Numbered from the stretch's first letter, positions 48,830 through 58,717 are shown. The stretch: DNA of 64,000 nt from Parablautia intestinalis (GCA_003612395.1 RAYQ01000002.1:186001-250000); one strand, 5' to 3'. The notes: generated from the sequence alone by a model not told the origin. Numbers and translations: made by a program.

Positions 48830-51800
48830 TTATGACAGCAGTTTATCAAGAGTCTTAAACAAAACATTTATATCGATAGGTTTGGCAATGTGTCCGTTCA
48901 TGCCGCATCTTAGGGCTTCCTGCTTATCCTCCTGGAAAGCATTCGCAGTCATTGCAATAATTGGAATGGTGGATTGAGGGTTATTCAGCCCACGAATAGC
49001 TTTGGTTGCTTCATAGCCATCCATCTCAGGCATCTGGACGTCCATCAGAATAAGCTGATAATAGTCAGGTGTGGAATTTTTAACCATATCTACGGCAATT
49101 TGTCCATTATTTGCCACTTCTACGGAAAAGCCGGCTTCATTTAAAATTGCGGTGGCAATTTCCTGATTTAGCTCATTATCTTCCGCCAATAAAATCCGTC
49201 CTGTGTAATGGGAGGGGGGATTAGAGGCGTCACTGTCTTTAGGATTTTCGTCTTTGCTTACGATGGAATGCAGGCAGTTCCTCAAATCCGACATAAATAA
49301 AGGTTTGCTGCAAAAAGCGGTGACTCCGGCTTCTTTTGCCTCTTCCTCTATGTCTGACCAGTCATATGCGGTTAAAACAATGATTGGTGCATTATCACCT
49401 GTTGCTTTCCGGATTCTGCGGGCAACCTCAACTCCGTTCATATCTGGCAGACGCCAGTCAATGATATAAGCGCAGTAATCGTCATTGCGCATAAGGGCCT
49501 GACGGGTACGCAGCACGGCTTCCTTGCCGGACAGGGTCCACTCTGCACGCATACCAATTTGCTGGAGCATGTAGGTTACGCTGTCACAGGTGTTGAAGTC
49601 ATCATCAACCACAAGAGCCCTTCCATCCTTTAACTCTGGTATGAGCAACGGTTCTTTTACCCCGGAATAGAGGCGGAAAGTAAGGCGGAGAATAAATTCC
49701 GTACCAATACCCTGCTCACTTTTGACTTCAATTGTACCGTTCATCATATCTACAATATTTTTGGTGATAGCCATTCCAAGCCCTGTTCCCTGGATACCAC
49801 TGATGGTAGAGTTCTTTTCTCTTTCAAAGGGTTCAAAAATATGGGCAACGAAATTTTCACTCATTCCAATTCCGGAATCTTTAATATGAAATTCGTAAGT
49901 GGCATAGCCTGCAGGGGCTCCGGGTTTTTCCGTAACACGGATGCTGATGGTGCCGCCTGCGCTGGTATATTTGATTGAATTGCTGAGCAGGTTTAAAAGC
50001 ACCTGATTGAGTCGCAGTTTGTCACAGTAAATATTTTCATCCAGAACATCTACGGCATCCATAAAAAGCTCAAGCTGTTTGGCATAAATATCCGCCTGCA
50101 CAATATTGCGGAGCCCGTGTAAAATATCAGGCAGAGAGCAGAGCTTTTCGTCCAGATGCATCTTACCGCTTTCGATACGGCTCATATCCAGAATATCATT
50201 GATCAGGCTAATCAGATGGTTCCCGGAGGTCATTATCTTTTTCAGATATTCTTCCACCAGTTCCTTTTGCTCAATGTGGGTGATAGCAAGTGCCGTAAAA
50301 CCAACGATAGCATTCATGGGCGTACGGATATCATGGGACATATTGGAAAGAAACGTACTTTTGGCTTTGCTTGCCCGGTTTGCCTGCATAAGTGCGTCCT
50401 CAAGCAGGGTTTTCTTTTCCAGATCCCGGCGTGTTTCCTCGTCCACGCTCCTAAAGCCCATAACGGCGCCATAATTTTGGGATTCTCCCCCCACAAGAAC
50501 CAGCTTTATCTGGAAATACTTTAATTCGCTCTTGTTGCCGCAAAAGGTACGGTAATTGATATAATAGGTTTTACGTTCAATCAGATCCTTTCGCAGCTGT
50601 CCATTCATAAAAGAACTCCGCAGCATATCGCGGTCATCAGGGTGAACGCAGGTCTGTATGTAGCGCTCCATACTTTCTTCCAGTGATATTTTACCGGAAA
50701 AAATAGAGCTTAATATATGATGTTCGCAATCTTCAAGCCGGAGGGCATTCCCCATACCGGTTTCAAGATTGAAAAAGCAGACGAGGTTGTAGTCAATGCT
50801 GAGCGCACGAACCAGTTCGGCCTGACGCTGTTCCTGCTCGATTCTGGCACGTTTTTCCTGCTGTTTCTGTGCGGTACAATCTAAAAGGAACCGCTGATAA
50901 AACAGTTCGCCGTGTTCCTCTATTAGTTTAACATTGCCTATTACATGCAGAATTTCACCGTTGCTGCGGCGCACCCGGTATTCCACACTGACATTGTCAT
51001 CCACCTTTTTTAAGGATTGGATAGAGGCGCGCAGAGCCTCTTTATCCTCATCAAATACGGAGGTTGCAACCAAATCAAAGCCATCCTTTTCCATTTCCTC
51101 TAAAGATTCATAGCCCAGGATTTTAAGGGCGGCTCTGTTGACGCTGATAATACGTGAACCATCTATGGAATGACACATGATACCGCAGTCCAGTGTTGTG
51201 AAAAGAGTTTCCAGAGAGTGGTTCTTTTTTATGATTTCCTGCTCATAAGCACGTTCCTGGGTTATATCAATAGCCACTCCGACAGTGCCCATAACACTTC
51301 CATCAAGGTCATACAAAGGTGATTTGTAGGTGGTAAGCAGCCTTTGCCCCCTGCCGGTTTGAATGGTTTCTTCTGACACACAGGTTTTCCCGCTGCGCAT
51401 AACGACATTTTCGGATTCAATGCAGGCAGGATCGTCCTGCTCTACATCCCATATGTAAGCATGGCCGCGTCCCTGCACCTGATCTTTGGCTTTACCTACT
51501 GTTTTACAAAAGCTGTCGTTTACCTTCTCATGTATCCCTGTTTTGGTTTTATACCAGACAAGGTTTGGAACGCTGTTAATGGTGGATTCCAGATATTGGC
51601 TGGTCTGCCAGAAATCTTTACTTTGCTTGTAGCTTTGCTGCCATCTTAAAAAGCGGAAACTGATCTCAGCTTCGGACATGGGCAGCGTCCAAATGTCGTC
51701 AATTTCAGTCAGGTAATCTGAAAAGAGAGGAAACTGTTCCTTATGCGCTAATAAGATTAATTGGGTTTCCTTACGCTTACCGCTGATAAGGGGCTGCAGC

Positions 51801-51988
51801 ATTTGCACTGCATCCTGCTCCTGCAAATTTACCAAAATTACATCTGCTTTTGCAGCAGATGCCCTGTCCGGTTCATCACTCTCAAAAAAATCATGAGTAA
51901 AACTATCAAGAGAAGGCATTCTCTTAATGAATTCAAACAGAGTGGACTGACGACCTGCTAAATAGAAATGAACGTGACAACGATACAT
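48830..51988 (-). CDS. Orphan hybrid sensor histidine kinase with two receiver domains
   Basis: A 1052-residue soluble protein with no membrane segment. Residues 1-120 resemble a degenerate receiver. PAS domains lie at about 130-250, 255-375 and 390-515. HisKA follows with His552 in NMSHDIRTPMNA, then HATPase (NLLSNSIKYT, DSGIGM, GTGLGMAI). Receiver 1 has Asp844 in YIIDWRLPD; receiver 2 has Asp983 in LMDVQMPEMDG. No HPt domain and no partner regulator are nearby, so the output is unknown. AAAGGGAGGAAG precedes the ATG. Confidence 0.92.
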   Translation of the reverse strand: MYRCHVHFYLAGRQSTLFEFIKRMPSLDSFTHDFFESDEPDRASAAKADVILVNLQEQDAVQMLQPLISGKRKETQLILLAHKEQFPLFSDYLTEIDDIWTLPMSEAEISFRFLRWQQSYKQSKDFWQTSQYLESTINSVPNLVWYKTKTGIHEKVNDSFCKTVGKAKDQVQGRGHAYIWDVEQDDPACIESENVVMRSGKTCVSEETIQTGRGQRLLTTYKSPLYDLDGSVMGTVGVAIDITQERAYEQEIIKKNHSLETLFTTLDCGIMCHSIDGSRIISVNRAALKILGYESLEEMEKDGFDLVATSVFDEDKEALRASIQSLKKVDDNVSVEYRVRRSNGEILHVIGNVKLIEEHGELFYQRFLLDCTAQKQQEKRARIEQEQRQAELVRALSIDYNLVCFFNLETGMGNALRLEDCEHHILSSIFSGKISLEESMERYIQTCVHPDDRDMLRSSFMNGQLRKDLIERKTYYINYRTFCGNKSELKYFQIKLVLVGGESQNYGAVMGFRSVDEETRRDLEKKTLLEDALMQANRASKAKSTFLSNMSHDIRTPMNAIVGFTALAITHIEQKELVEEYLKKIMTSGNHLISLINDILDMSRIESGKMHLDEKLCSLPDILHGLRNIVQADIYAKQLELFMDAVDVLDENIYCDKLRLNQVLLNLLSNSIKYTSAGGTISIRVTEKPGAPAGYATYEFHIKDSGIGMSENFVAHIFEPFEREKNSTISGIQGTGLGMAITKNIVDMMNGTIEVKSEQGIGTEFILRLTFRLYSGVKEPLLIPELKDGRALVVDDDFNTCDSVTYMLQQIGMRAEWTLSGKEAVLRTRQALMRNDDYCAYIIDWRLPDMNGVEVARRIRKATGDNAPIIVLTAYDWSDIEEEAKEAGVTAFCSKPLFMSDLRNCLHSIVSKDENPKDSDASNPPSHYTGRILLAEDNELNQEIATAILNEAGFSVEVANNGQIAVDMVKNSTPDYYQLILMDVQMPEMDGYEATKAIRGLNNPQSTIPIIAMTANAFQEDKQEALRCGMNGHIAKPIDINVLFKTLDKLLS

Positions 51989-52074
51989 TTCTGCTTCCTC
52001 CCTTTATGCAAAATTGATACCCTGCTTCCGGCAGAGGTATATATGATTAACATAAGGATAGCCTGTAAGGCATG

Positions 52075-52101
52075 CCATCCGTTTCCGAAACGAAAGGATG
52101 G
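52075..52101 (-). promoter_or_regulatory. Hairpin in the leader of the hybrid kinase gene
   Basis: CCATCC (52075-52080) pairs with GGATGG (52096-52101), extended by TTTC/GAAA with one bulged base. It lies between the promoter and the start codon, about 90 bases before it. There is no T-run after it on the transcript strand, so it is not a typical terminator. Confidence 0.45.
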
Positions 52102-52125
52102 TTAAAAAAAATCATATACTTATAT

Positions 52126-52155
52126 ATTTTACAATGTAAATCCCTGTTCTGTCAA
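52126..52155 (-). promoter_or_regulatory. SigA-type promoter for the hybrid kinase gene
   Basis: On the minus strand, TTGACA (52155-52150) and TAAAAT (52131-52126) with an 18-base spacer. Confidence 0.55.
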
Positions 52156-52197
52156 TTGTATGGAGGTGTATTTCCGCTTTGGGAGACAGATTATTGG

Positions 52198-52794
52198 CTA
52201 AAATACACCTGCAATAAAGATTTCCAACCCAATGACAATCAAAATTGAACCGCCTAAAATGGCTGCCTTGTCGGAAAATCTTGTACCAAATTTTTTCCCG
52301 ATTAGAAGACCGGCCATACAGAGCACAAATGTTACAAGGGCAATTATGAGCACACAGACACCTGCCATATAAAAATTATAGTCTGCAATGGTAAAGCCAA
52401 CGGATAATGCATCTATGGAGGTGGCTACAGCCTGTATGAAAAGAGACAGCAGGCCAACCCTGGCAGCAGGGGCGTCCGGCTCATGATTCCGAATGCCTTC
52501 CAACAGCATTTTACCGCCTATAAAAAGAAGCAGGGCAAAGGCAATCCATGGGACAAACTGTTCGAATGCCTGAATGCAGCGGACAATTGTGTGCACGCAT
52601 ATCCATCCTGTCATTGGCATTATGGCCTGAAAAAGGGCAAATGTGCCGGCAATTCCCCACATTTTGCGGCGTTTCATTTGCGGCTCATGCAGGCCGTTTG
52701 CAAGTGATACGGAAAAGGCATCCATGGCAAGTCCGATCCCTAAGAGAATACTGTTAAAGAAAAATAATAAATTCCATTTCATACTGATAACCAT
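52198..52794 (-). CDS. mntP: Manganese efflux pump MntP-family protein
   Basis: A 198-residue membrane protein with six helices. Each half carries the conserved Asp motif: GIGLAMDAFSVSLANG and AVATSIDALSVGF. MntP exports Mn(II). The ATG at 52794 is chosen because AAAGGA lies just before it, although spacing is tight; ATG 52782 is possible. It starts seven bases after the degV stop, so the two form an operon. Confidence 0.85.
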   Translation of the reverse strand: MVISMKWNLLFFFNSILLGIGLAMDAFSVSLANGLHEPQMKRRKMWGIAGTFALFQAIMPMTGWICVHTIVRCIQAFEQFVPWIAFALLLFIGGKMLLEGIRNHEPDAPAARVGLLSLFIQAVATSIDALSVGFTIADYNFYMAGVCVLIIALVTFVLCMAGLLIGKKFGTRFSDKAAILGGSILIVIGLEIFIAGVF

Positions 52795-52801
52795 GTTTCC
52801 T

Positions 52802-53647
52802 TTAAGAAAGAGCAAAAAATGCAACTGCAATGGCACCGGGGCCTACATGGGTTCCGATGGTGCCGCCGACAGTGGCAACAGGAAGGCTTTCCACATGTTC
52901 TTTCCACAAAGCTTCGCTGTCGGTAATATATTTTTGCATCAGAGTATCACTTAAACCCGTGTAGCCAAGGAAATAGGGCTTTTGAAAATCAATGCCGCCG
53001 GAAGTTTTGATATGCTGGACAAGAAGATTGTTTCCCTGCTTAGACCCCCGCGCTTTGCCGAGCATGACAACCTCGCCGTCCACAACGCCAACCACCGGTT
53101 TAATGGATAAGACATTGCCGGCCAAGGCTGCGGTCTTGGAGATACGGCCGCCTTTTTTCAGATATTCTAATGTATCCAGAAGGGCAATGAGTCTGATTTT
53201 CTTTTTGTCCTCATTAAGCTTTTTTACAATTGTCTGTGGATCCATGCCCGTATCTTTAAGCTGCAGCGCATATTCAACCAGTGCTCTTTCCCCTACGGTG
53301 GCATTTTCACTGTCTACTACAAATGCATGTCCTTCAAATTCTTTTGCGGCAATGCATGCACTCTGGTAGGTGCCGGAGAGTTTGCCGGACAAGGTGATAA
53401 TAATGGCAGTACCGCCGGACCCGGTCACTTTTCTGATAGCTTCCCCAAATTCATAAGGGGGGATCTGGCTGGTAGTGGGCAGAGCGTCACACTCAACCAG
53501 TCTTTCATAAAATTCCTGGTGGGATAAATTTATCCCATCAAGGTATTCCTCCTCATCAAAGGTGATTTTCATGGGAAGGATGGTAAGATCCTCACGGGAT
53601 ATGTTTGTAATGTCCGATGATGAGTCGGTAATAATCTGGATATTCAT
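52802..53647 (-). CDS. DegV-family fatty-acid-binding protein
   Basis: A 281-residue DegV protein: N-terminal IQIITDSSSDI, TTSQIPPYEFGEAI, GTAIIITLSGKLSGTYQSA, LVEYALQLKD and C-terminal ATVGGTIGTHVGPGAIAVAFF. DegV/FakB proteins bind fatty acids and can deliver them to a kinase (FakA). No fakA is in the window. GGAGGAAAC precedes the ATG. Confidence 0.93.
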   Translation of the reverse strand: MNIQIITDSSSDITNISREDLTILPMKITFDEEEYLDGINLSHQEFYERLVECDALPTTSQIPPYEFGEAIRKVTGSGGTAIIITLSGKLSGTYQSACIAAKEFEGHAFVVDSENATVGERALVEYALQLKDTGMDPQTIVKKLNEDKKKIRLIALLDTLEYLKKGGRISKTAALAGNVLSIKPVVGVVDGEVVMLGKARGSKQGNNLLVQHIKTSGGIDFQKPYFLGYTGLSDTLMQKYITDSEALWKEHVESLPVATVGGTIGTHVGPGAIAVAFFALS

Positions 53648-53707
53648 GGTTTCCTCCTTTTACTGTATGGGTATAACTTCATAATGGTAAGCTGATTCTA
53701 CAAAGGA

Positions 53708-53735
53708 AGTATACCATAGTTTTTCTTTAGAACAA
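53708..53735 (-). promoter_or_regulatory. SigA-type promoter for degV-mntP
   Basis: On the minus strand, TTGTTC (53735-53730), 16-base spacer, TATACT (53713-53708). Confidence 0.55.
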
Positions 53736-53845
53736 ACCATAATTCTTGTTTTTTAAAAGAAGAAAGTATTTTTGTAACACGCTCTGGTGTGCTATTATAT
53801 AAAAGGAAAAAATATACAGGCTGACGGGAGAAATGAGGGCTATAG

Positions 53846-55132
53846 ATGAAGAAAGAATTTTATCAGGGAAACAGGAATCGGATGTATCAGAAAATGAAAC
53901 CATATTCTTTACTTGTGATGTTTTCAGGCAAAGAAGTGCGTAAAACAAATGATGAGTATTACCCTTTTTATGCGGACAGGAATTTTCTGTATCTTACAGG
54001 GCTGGAGAGCAAAGAATTTATTTTGCTTGTGAGAAAGGATTCCGGGGAAGAAATTAACGAGAAAGTTTATATTTTACCGCCTGATCCGCTAAAGGAGCGG
54101 TGGACAGGCAGGCGGATGAAGCCACAGCAGGTGGAGGAAATGTCGGGAATAGGAAATCTGTCCTATGTACAGGAATTTGAAAAGGATTTCCATAAGCTGG
54201 CTTCGGAGGGAAATTATCAATATTTGTATCTGGATCTTTTTAAAGAAGACTTTGAGGACAGAGACCTGCCCGCTCATCAACTGCTTCTTAGGGCGGCAGC
54301 AGCATACCCTTATCTTCAGATTGAAAATGCCAATGCGATTGTGCGCGAGCTAAGGACAATCAAGCAGCCCTGCGAGATAGAAGCCATGCGGGAGGCGGAA
54401 AAGATTACCAGAGCGGGTATTACTGCCATGATGAAGGCTTCTAAGCCGGGTATGTATGAATATCAGTATAAAGCTGTATTTGACTATGTTTTGGGGCAGT
54501 ACGGACCCCAGGGGCCGGCTTTTCCGTCCATTATTTCTGCTGGGGAAAATAATTTCTGCATTCATTATTATTCCTATACAGGGCAGGCTAAGGATGGCGA
54601 TATGGTACTGAATGATGTGGGGGCCTGGTATGATCACCTGATGAATGACGTATCAAGAGGCTGGCCCTGCAATGGAAAATACAATGAAAAGCAAAGGCTG
54701 CTTTATGAATGCGCTCTTAAGACCTCAAACCATATGTTTGGCATGATTAAGCCCGGTATGCTTATGGCGGAGGTAGATGCAGAAATCAGAAGGTATAACG
54801 GGCTCATGCTAAAAGATGCGGGTGTACTGGAAAGGCCGGAGGAGACCGGTGCTTATATGTGGCATGGCGGGGCCCATCATGTGGGATTTGACGTGCATGA
54901 TGCCATCTGCCCGCCAAAGCGTATTACCCCCGGGATGGTTTTTTGTGTGGATGTGGGAATCTATCATGAGGAATGGGGAATCGGTTTTCGGCTGGAGGAC
55001 AATTGCCTTGTGACAGAGGACGGATGCGAAAACCTCTCCGCAATTACCCCAAGAACCATAGAAGAAATAGAGGATACTATGCAAAAAGGGTATTTTGCGG
55101 CAGATTATGGGAAGGACATGGAACATATATGA
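53846..55132 (+). CDS. pepP: Xaa-Pro aminopeptidase (M24B)
   Basis: A 428-residue M24 peptidase. The N-terminal aminopeptidase-P domain (NRNRMYQKMKPYSLLVMFSG; DRNFLYLTGLE) precedes the metal-binding fold. Metal ligands are visible in LNDVGAWYDHLMNDVSRGWP (two Asp), WHGGAHHVGFDVHD (His), HEEWGIGFRLEDNCLVT (Glu). It removes an N-terminal residue before proline. It overlaps the next gene by four bases (ATGA), which couples it to an EutH-type transporter. Confidence 0.93.
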   Translation: MKKEFYQGNRNRMYQKMKPYSLLVMFSGKEVRKTNDEYYPFYADRNFLYLTGLESKEFILLVRKDSGEEINEKVYILPPDPLKERWTGRRMKPQQVEEMSGIGNLSYVQEFEKDFHKLASEGNYQYLYLDLFKEDFEDRDLPAHQLLLRAAAAYPYLQIENANAIVRELRTIKQPCEIEAMREAEKITRAGITAMMKASKPGMYEYQYKAVFDYVLGQYGPQGPAFPSIISAGENNFCIHYYSYTGQAKDGDMVLNDVGAWYDHLMNDVSRGWPCNGKYNEKQRLLYECALKTSNHMFGMIKPGMLMAEVDAEIRRYNGLMLKDAGVLERPEETGAYMWHGGAHHVGFDVHDAICPPKRITPGMVFCVDVGIYHEEWGIGFRLEDNCLVTEDGCENLSAITPRTIEEIEDTMQKGYFAADYGKDMEHI

Positions 55133-56196
55133 ATCGGGTATTGATGCTGATTATGGCAGCAGGAGCAATCGGAGGAGGAATAGACAGCATCAGAGGAAAC
55201 AGGCGCGGTTATGGAGCCAGATTTGAGGAAGGATTTCTCCTGCTTGGCCCTACGGCTTTGTCTATGGCAGGTATGATTTGTCTGGCTCCCGTATTAGCAG
55301 ATATACTGGGGAGCTTTGTTGTGCCCCTCTATCGGAAAATCGGCGTGGATCCTGCCATGTTCGGCAGTGTGCTGGCTATTGATATGGGCGGGTATCAGCT
55401 TGCGAAGGAGCTGGCATCGGATGCAGGGATTGGGCGCTATGGGGGAATCGTGGCAGCCGCAATTTTTGGATGTACCATTGTATTTACGATCCCGGTAGGT
55501 ATGGGGATAGTAAGAAAAGAGGAACAACAGTTTTTTGCAAAAGGTATGATGTACGGGTTAGTTACCATGCCGGTGGGGCTTATGACCGGAGGCATGCTTG
55601 CGGGCATTTCGCCCGGGGTCTGTGCTCACCAGAATCTGCCGACCTTCCTGCTTGCCGCCCTGCTGCTGGCAGGATTATGGAAAAACCAGGAGAAAATGGT
55701 CCGGGGATTTTGTGTGTTTGCCAAAGCTATTGATATCGTGATTAAGACAGGGCTTATACTGGCGGTGACAGAATATATGTGCGGCTTTAATCCGATAAAA
55801 GGGATGGCGCCTGTAAAGGAGGCCATGGAGGTGGTAACTTCTATTGGAATTGTTATGCTTGGGAGCCTTCCGGCAGCGGAATTTCTTAAGAGGCGGCTGC
55901 AAAAGCCTTTTACAAGACTGGGAGGCAGGCTTTCCATGAAGCCGGAGAGTATGGCAGGGCTTTTGGTGGGCAGTGTAAGTGTTATACCGGCCCTTTCCAT
56001 GTATTCGGATATGGATGAAAAAGGGAAGGTGGCAAATGCCGCTTTTTTAGTAAGTGCAGCAAGTCTTCTTGCGGCACATATGGGATTTACAATCAGTATG
56101 GAGCCGGAGCTTTTAGGCGCTCTGATTGGCGGAAAGCTAAGCGGGGGAATAGCTGCTTTTGCGCTTGTGATTTTCCTGTACCGAAAGGGCAGATGA
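55129..56196 (+). CDS. EutH-family ethanolamine permease-like protein
   Basis: A 355-residue membrane protein with about ten helices. GGIDSIRGNRRGYGARFEEGFLLLGPTALSMAGMICLAPVL, DPAMFGSVLAIDMGGYQLAKELA and GCTIVFTIPVGMGIV match EutH. EutH carries ethanolamine into the cell at low pH. No other eut gene is in the window, so the substrate here is not certain. The ATG at 55129 lies in the pepP stop overlap, with GAAGGACATGG upstream. Confidence 0.85.
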   Translation: MNRVLMLIMAAGAIGGGIDSIRGNRRGYGARFEEGFLLLGPTALSMAGMICLAPVLADILGSFVVPLYRKIGVDPAMFGSVLAIDMGGYQLAKELASDAGIGRYGGIVAAAIFGCTIVFTIPVGMGIVRKEEQQFFAKGMMYGLVTMPVGLMTGGMLAGISPGVCAHQNLPTFLLAALLLAGLWKNQEKMVRGFCVFAKAIDIVIKTGLILAVTEYMCGFNPIKGMAPVKEAMEVVTSIGIVMLGSLPAAEFLKRRLQKPFTRLGGRLSMKPESMAGLLVGSVSVIPALSMYSDMDEKGKVANAAFLVSAASLLAAHMGFTISMEPELLGALIGGKLSGGIAAFALVIFLYRKGR

Positions 56197-56281
56197 CAGA
56201 AAAGTGATTATTCGATGCCACTGGTGCTTACCGCCTGGTTGTCTGCTCTGCAGTTTGTCTGTCAGGCGAAGGGTTCAAAGC

Positions 56282-56311
56282 TTGTCAAAAAGAGTTTTCA
56301 TATGTTAAGAT
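56282..56311 (+). promoter_or_regulatory. Possible SigA-type promoter for the S66 peptidase gene
   Basis: TTGTCA at 56282-56287 and TAAGAT at 56306-56311, 18-base spacer. The rest of the gap 56197-56469 shows no feature. Confidence 0.45.
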
Positions 56312-56469
56312 AGCGGTGAAACAAGCAGTGGAAAACTGAGATATGTTTAAATAACAGGTATATGCTGTTCTATCATATACAGGGTATGTTCCAAACGGAT
56401 GTTTTCGTAATGACTGTGTTTACAGAAAAGTCCGGCGGGATATGGGGAACGGCAGGAATGGAGGAGAAA

Positions 56470-57504
56470 ATGAGATATCCTGCTTCTTTAAAAGAAAAGA
56501 TAGGATTTGTGGCGCCTTCCTTTGGCTGCGCTTCGGATCCTTACAAAGCGGCTTTTGTAAATGCCCAGAAGAAATGGAAGGAAATGGGCTATAAGCTGGA
56601 TCTTGGGCCTAATTGTTATGAAGAAAAAGGGGTCGGCATCAGCAATACGCCAAAGGAATGCGGAAAGGAACTGACAGAATATTATCTGCGCCCGGATAAT
56701 GAATGTCTGATCTCCTGCGGCGGTGGTGAGATGATGTGTGAAATCTTAGAGCATGTGGATTTTGAAGCGATCAAAAAGGCGCCTGCCAAATGGTATATGG
56801 GCTTTTCGGATAACACGAATGTGACTTTTTTGCTCACAACCCTGTGTGATACGGCTTCCGTTTACGGTCCCTGTGCGGCGGCCTTTGGGATGGAGCCATG
56901 GCATCCGGCTCTTTCGGACGCTATGGAAATCCTGCAGGGAAAAAGAAAAGCGGTGGAAAGCTACGGAATGTGGGAAAAAGAAGGGTTGGAAGACGCGCTG
57001 GCGCCTTATCAGTGTACGCAGGAGCTCGCCCTAAAACTTTATCGGCCGGATCCGGCGGGAAATATGGTGAAGGCGGACAGCATTTCCATGGAAGGGCGTT
57101 TGATTGGAGGCTGCATGGACTGCCTGGTGAACCTTTTGGGAACCCGCTTTGACAACGTTAAGGCGTTTAACGAAAAGTATAAGGAGAATGGGTTTATCTG
57201 GTTTCTGGAGTCCTGCGATTTGAATGTATTCAGCATCAGGCGGGCTATGTGGCAGATGGAGCAGGCGGGATGGTTTGAGCATGTGAAGGGATTTTTAATC
57301 GGACGTCCTCTCTGCCATGGGCAGGAGATGATGGGACTTGATCAGTACCAGGCAATTCTTCCTACGGTGCAAAGACATAAGGTGCCTGTGATTATGGATG
57401 CCGATATAGGACATTTACCGCCTATGATGCCGCTTGTGACGGGAAGCATGGCCGCAGTCGCGGCAAAGGACGGGAAGATGGAAGTGAAAATGAGATTTGA
57501 GTAA
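56470..57504 (+). CDS. S66 peptidase (LD-carboxypeptidase / MccF type)
   Basis: A 344-residue S66-family peptidase. Ser nucleophile in MGFSDNTNVTF, Glu in WFLESCDLN and His in DADIGHLPPMMPL make up the triad. Family members cut L,D-bonds in peptidoglycan peptides or inactivate microcin C-like antibiotics; which applies cannot be told. The start at 56470 follows GGAGGAG closely; ATG 56458 is an alternative. Confidence 0.88.
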   Translation: MRYPASLKEKIGFVAPSFGCASDPYKAAFVNAQKKWKEMGYKLDLGPNCYEEKGVGISNTPKECGKELTEYYLRPDNECLISCGGGEMMCEILEHVDFEAIKKAPAKWYMGFSDNTNVTFLLTTLCDTASVYGPCAAAFGMEPWHPALSDAMEILQGKRKAVESYGMWEKEGLEDALAPYQCTQELALKLYRPDPAGNMVKADSISMEGRLIGGCMDCLVNLLGTRFDNVKAFNEKYKENGFIWFLESCDLNVFSIRRAMWQMEQAGWFEHVKGFLIGRPLCHGQEMMGLDQYQAILPTVQRHKVPVIMDADIGHLPPMMPLVTGSMAAVAAKDGKMEVKMRFE

Positions 57505-57593
57505 ACAGTAAGGAAGTATGGCGGCAGCCTCAGAGTGTATTTGAAACGTGAATAAGAGTTAAAAAAATTGAAAATGATTTAACAATGCTTCAG

Positions 57594-57622
57594 TTGTGGG
57601 AGCCGGGCCGGTTTGGTATGCT
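57594..57622 (+). promoter_or_regulatory. Possible promoter for the Xre regulator gene
   Basis: TTGTGG at 57594-57599, 17-base spacer, TATGCT at 57617-57622. The -35 is weak. Confidence 0.35.
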
Positions 57623-57656
57623 TATGTGAGGAAACCATCAGGAAGGGAGCATTGTT

Positions 57657-58700
57657 GTGAATATGTCAATAGGAAAAGTAATCAGAAAGTATCGAAAAGC
57701 TCAAAATATGACCCAGGAGGAAATGGCCGGCAGGCTGGGGGTAACGGCGCCGGCCGTGAATAAATGGGAAAATGAAAATTCTTATCCGGATATTATGCTG
57801 CTTGCGCCGATTGCAAGGCTGCTTGCCATTTCACTGGATACGCTGCTGTCCTTTCAGGAAAACCTGACGCAGGAGGAAGTAAACGCAATGGTCCGCCAGG
57901 CGGAGGCCATGCTGAAGGGAAAGCCCTACGGGGAGGCTTTGGAGTGGGCAAAGAAAAAGATAGAGCAATACCCTAATTGCGAACAGCTCATTTTATACAT
58001 GGCAGTGATCTTTGACGCACAGCGCATTACGCAGGAGATCCCTGACGGGGAGAAATATGACGATTATTTCTGTTCTTTGTATATCCGCGCCCTGGACAGC
58101 AGGGAGGAAGCAACGCGGATCAGGGCGGCTGATTCTTTGGTCGGATTTTATATGAGAAAAGAGCAGTATGAAAAGGCGGAGGAATATCTGAAATATTTAT
58201 CCCTGCAAAATCCGGTAAGAAAAATAAGGCAGGCGGAGATTTACGGTAAGACGGACAGAAAAAGGGAGGCTTATAAAGCTTATGAGGAGCTTTTGTTCTC
58301 CGACTATCAAAGAGCCAGCGCAGAGCTTCACGGAATGTATATGCTTGCCCTTGGAAGCAATGACATGGAAAGAGCCCGAATGCTGGTTGATAAGCAAAGG
58401 GAGTTAGCCAGATGCTTTGAGATGGGGAGCTATCATGAGGCTTCCTGCGGAATGGAGCTTGCAGTGCGGGAAAAAGACGCTGATACGGTGCTTACAATCA
58501 TGGAGGAAATGCTTGCAGGCATTGGGGAGATTTGCGGTTACCGGGAGTCCCCCCTTTATGAGCATATGGAATTGAAGGCTGTGAGTGAGGAATTCCTGAA
58601 GGAAATCAGAAAAAACCTGCTGGAGTGCTTTCAGGATGAGGAAAGCTACGGCTTTTTGAAAAACGATAAGAGATGGCAGAATATCCGGAAGATGCATTAA
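57657..58700 (+). CDS. Xre-family transcriptional regulator with TPR-like C-terminal part
   Basis: A 347-residue protein. Residues 1-65 are an Xre helix-turn-helix (IGKVIRKYRKAQNMTQEEMAGRLGVTAPAVNKWENENSYPDIMLLAPIARLLAISLDTLL). The rest is helical with TPR-like pairs (MRKEQYEKAEEYLKYLSLQNP; EIYGKTDRKREAYKAYEELL). Proteins of this type sense a peptide or small molecule through the helical part; the target is unknown. A GTG start at 57657 fits the AAGGGAG site seven bases upstream; ATG 57663 is possible. Confidence 0.88.
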   Translation: MNMSIGKVIRKYRKAQNMTQEEMAGRLGVTAPAVNKWENENSYPDIMLLAPIARLLAISLDTLLSFQENLTQEEVNAMVRQAEAMLKGKPYGEALEWAKKKIEQYPNCEQLILYMAVIFDAQRITQEIPDGEKYDDYFCSLYIRALDSREEATRIRAADSLVGFYMRKEQYEKAEEYLKYLSLQNPVRKIRQAEIYGKTDRKREAYKAYEELLFSDYQRASAELHGMYMLALGSNDMERARMLVDKQRELARCFEMGSYHEASCGMELAVREKDADTVLTIMEEMLAGIGEICGYRESPLYEHMELKAVSEEFLKEIRKNLLECFQDEESYGFLKNDKRWQNIRKMH

Positions 58701-58717
58701 AAACTTTGGCGGTCAGT

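Noticed and set aside
52075-52101. Terminator for mntP
   Set aside because: There is no T-run after the hairpin on the transcribed strand; the T-run lies before it.
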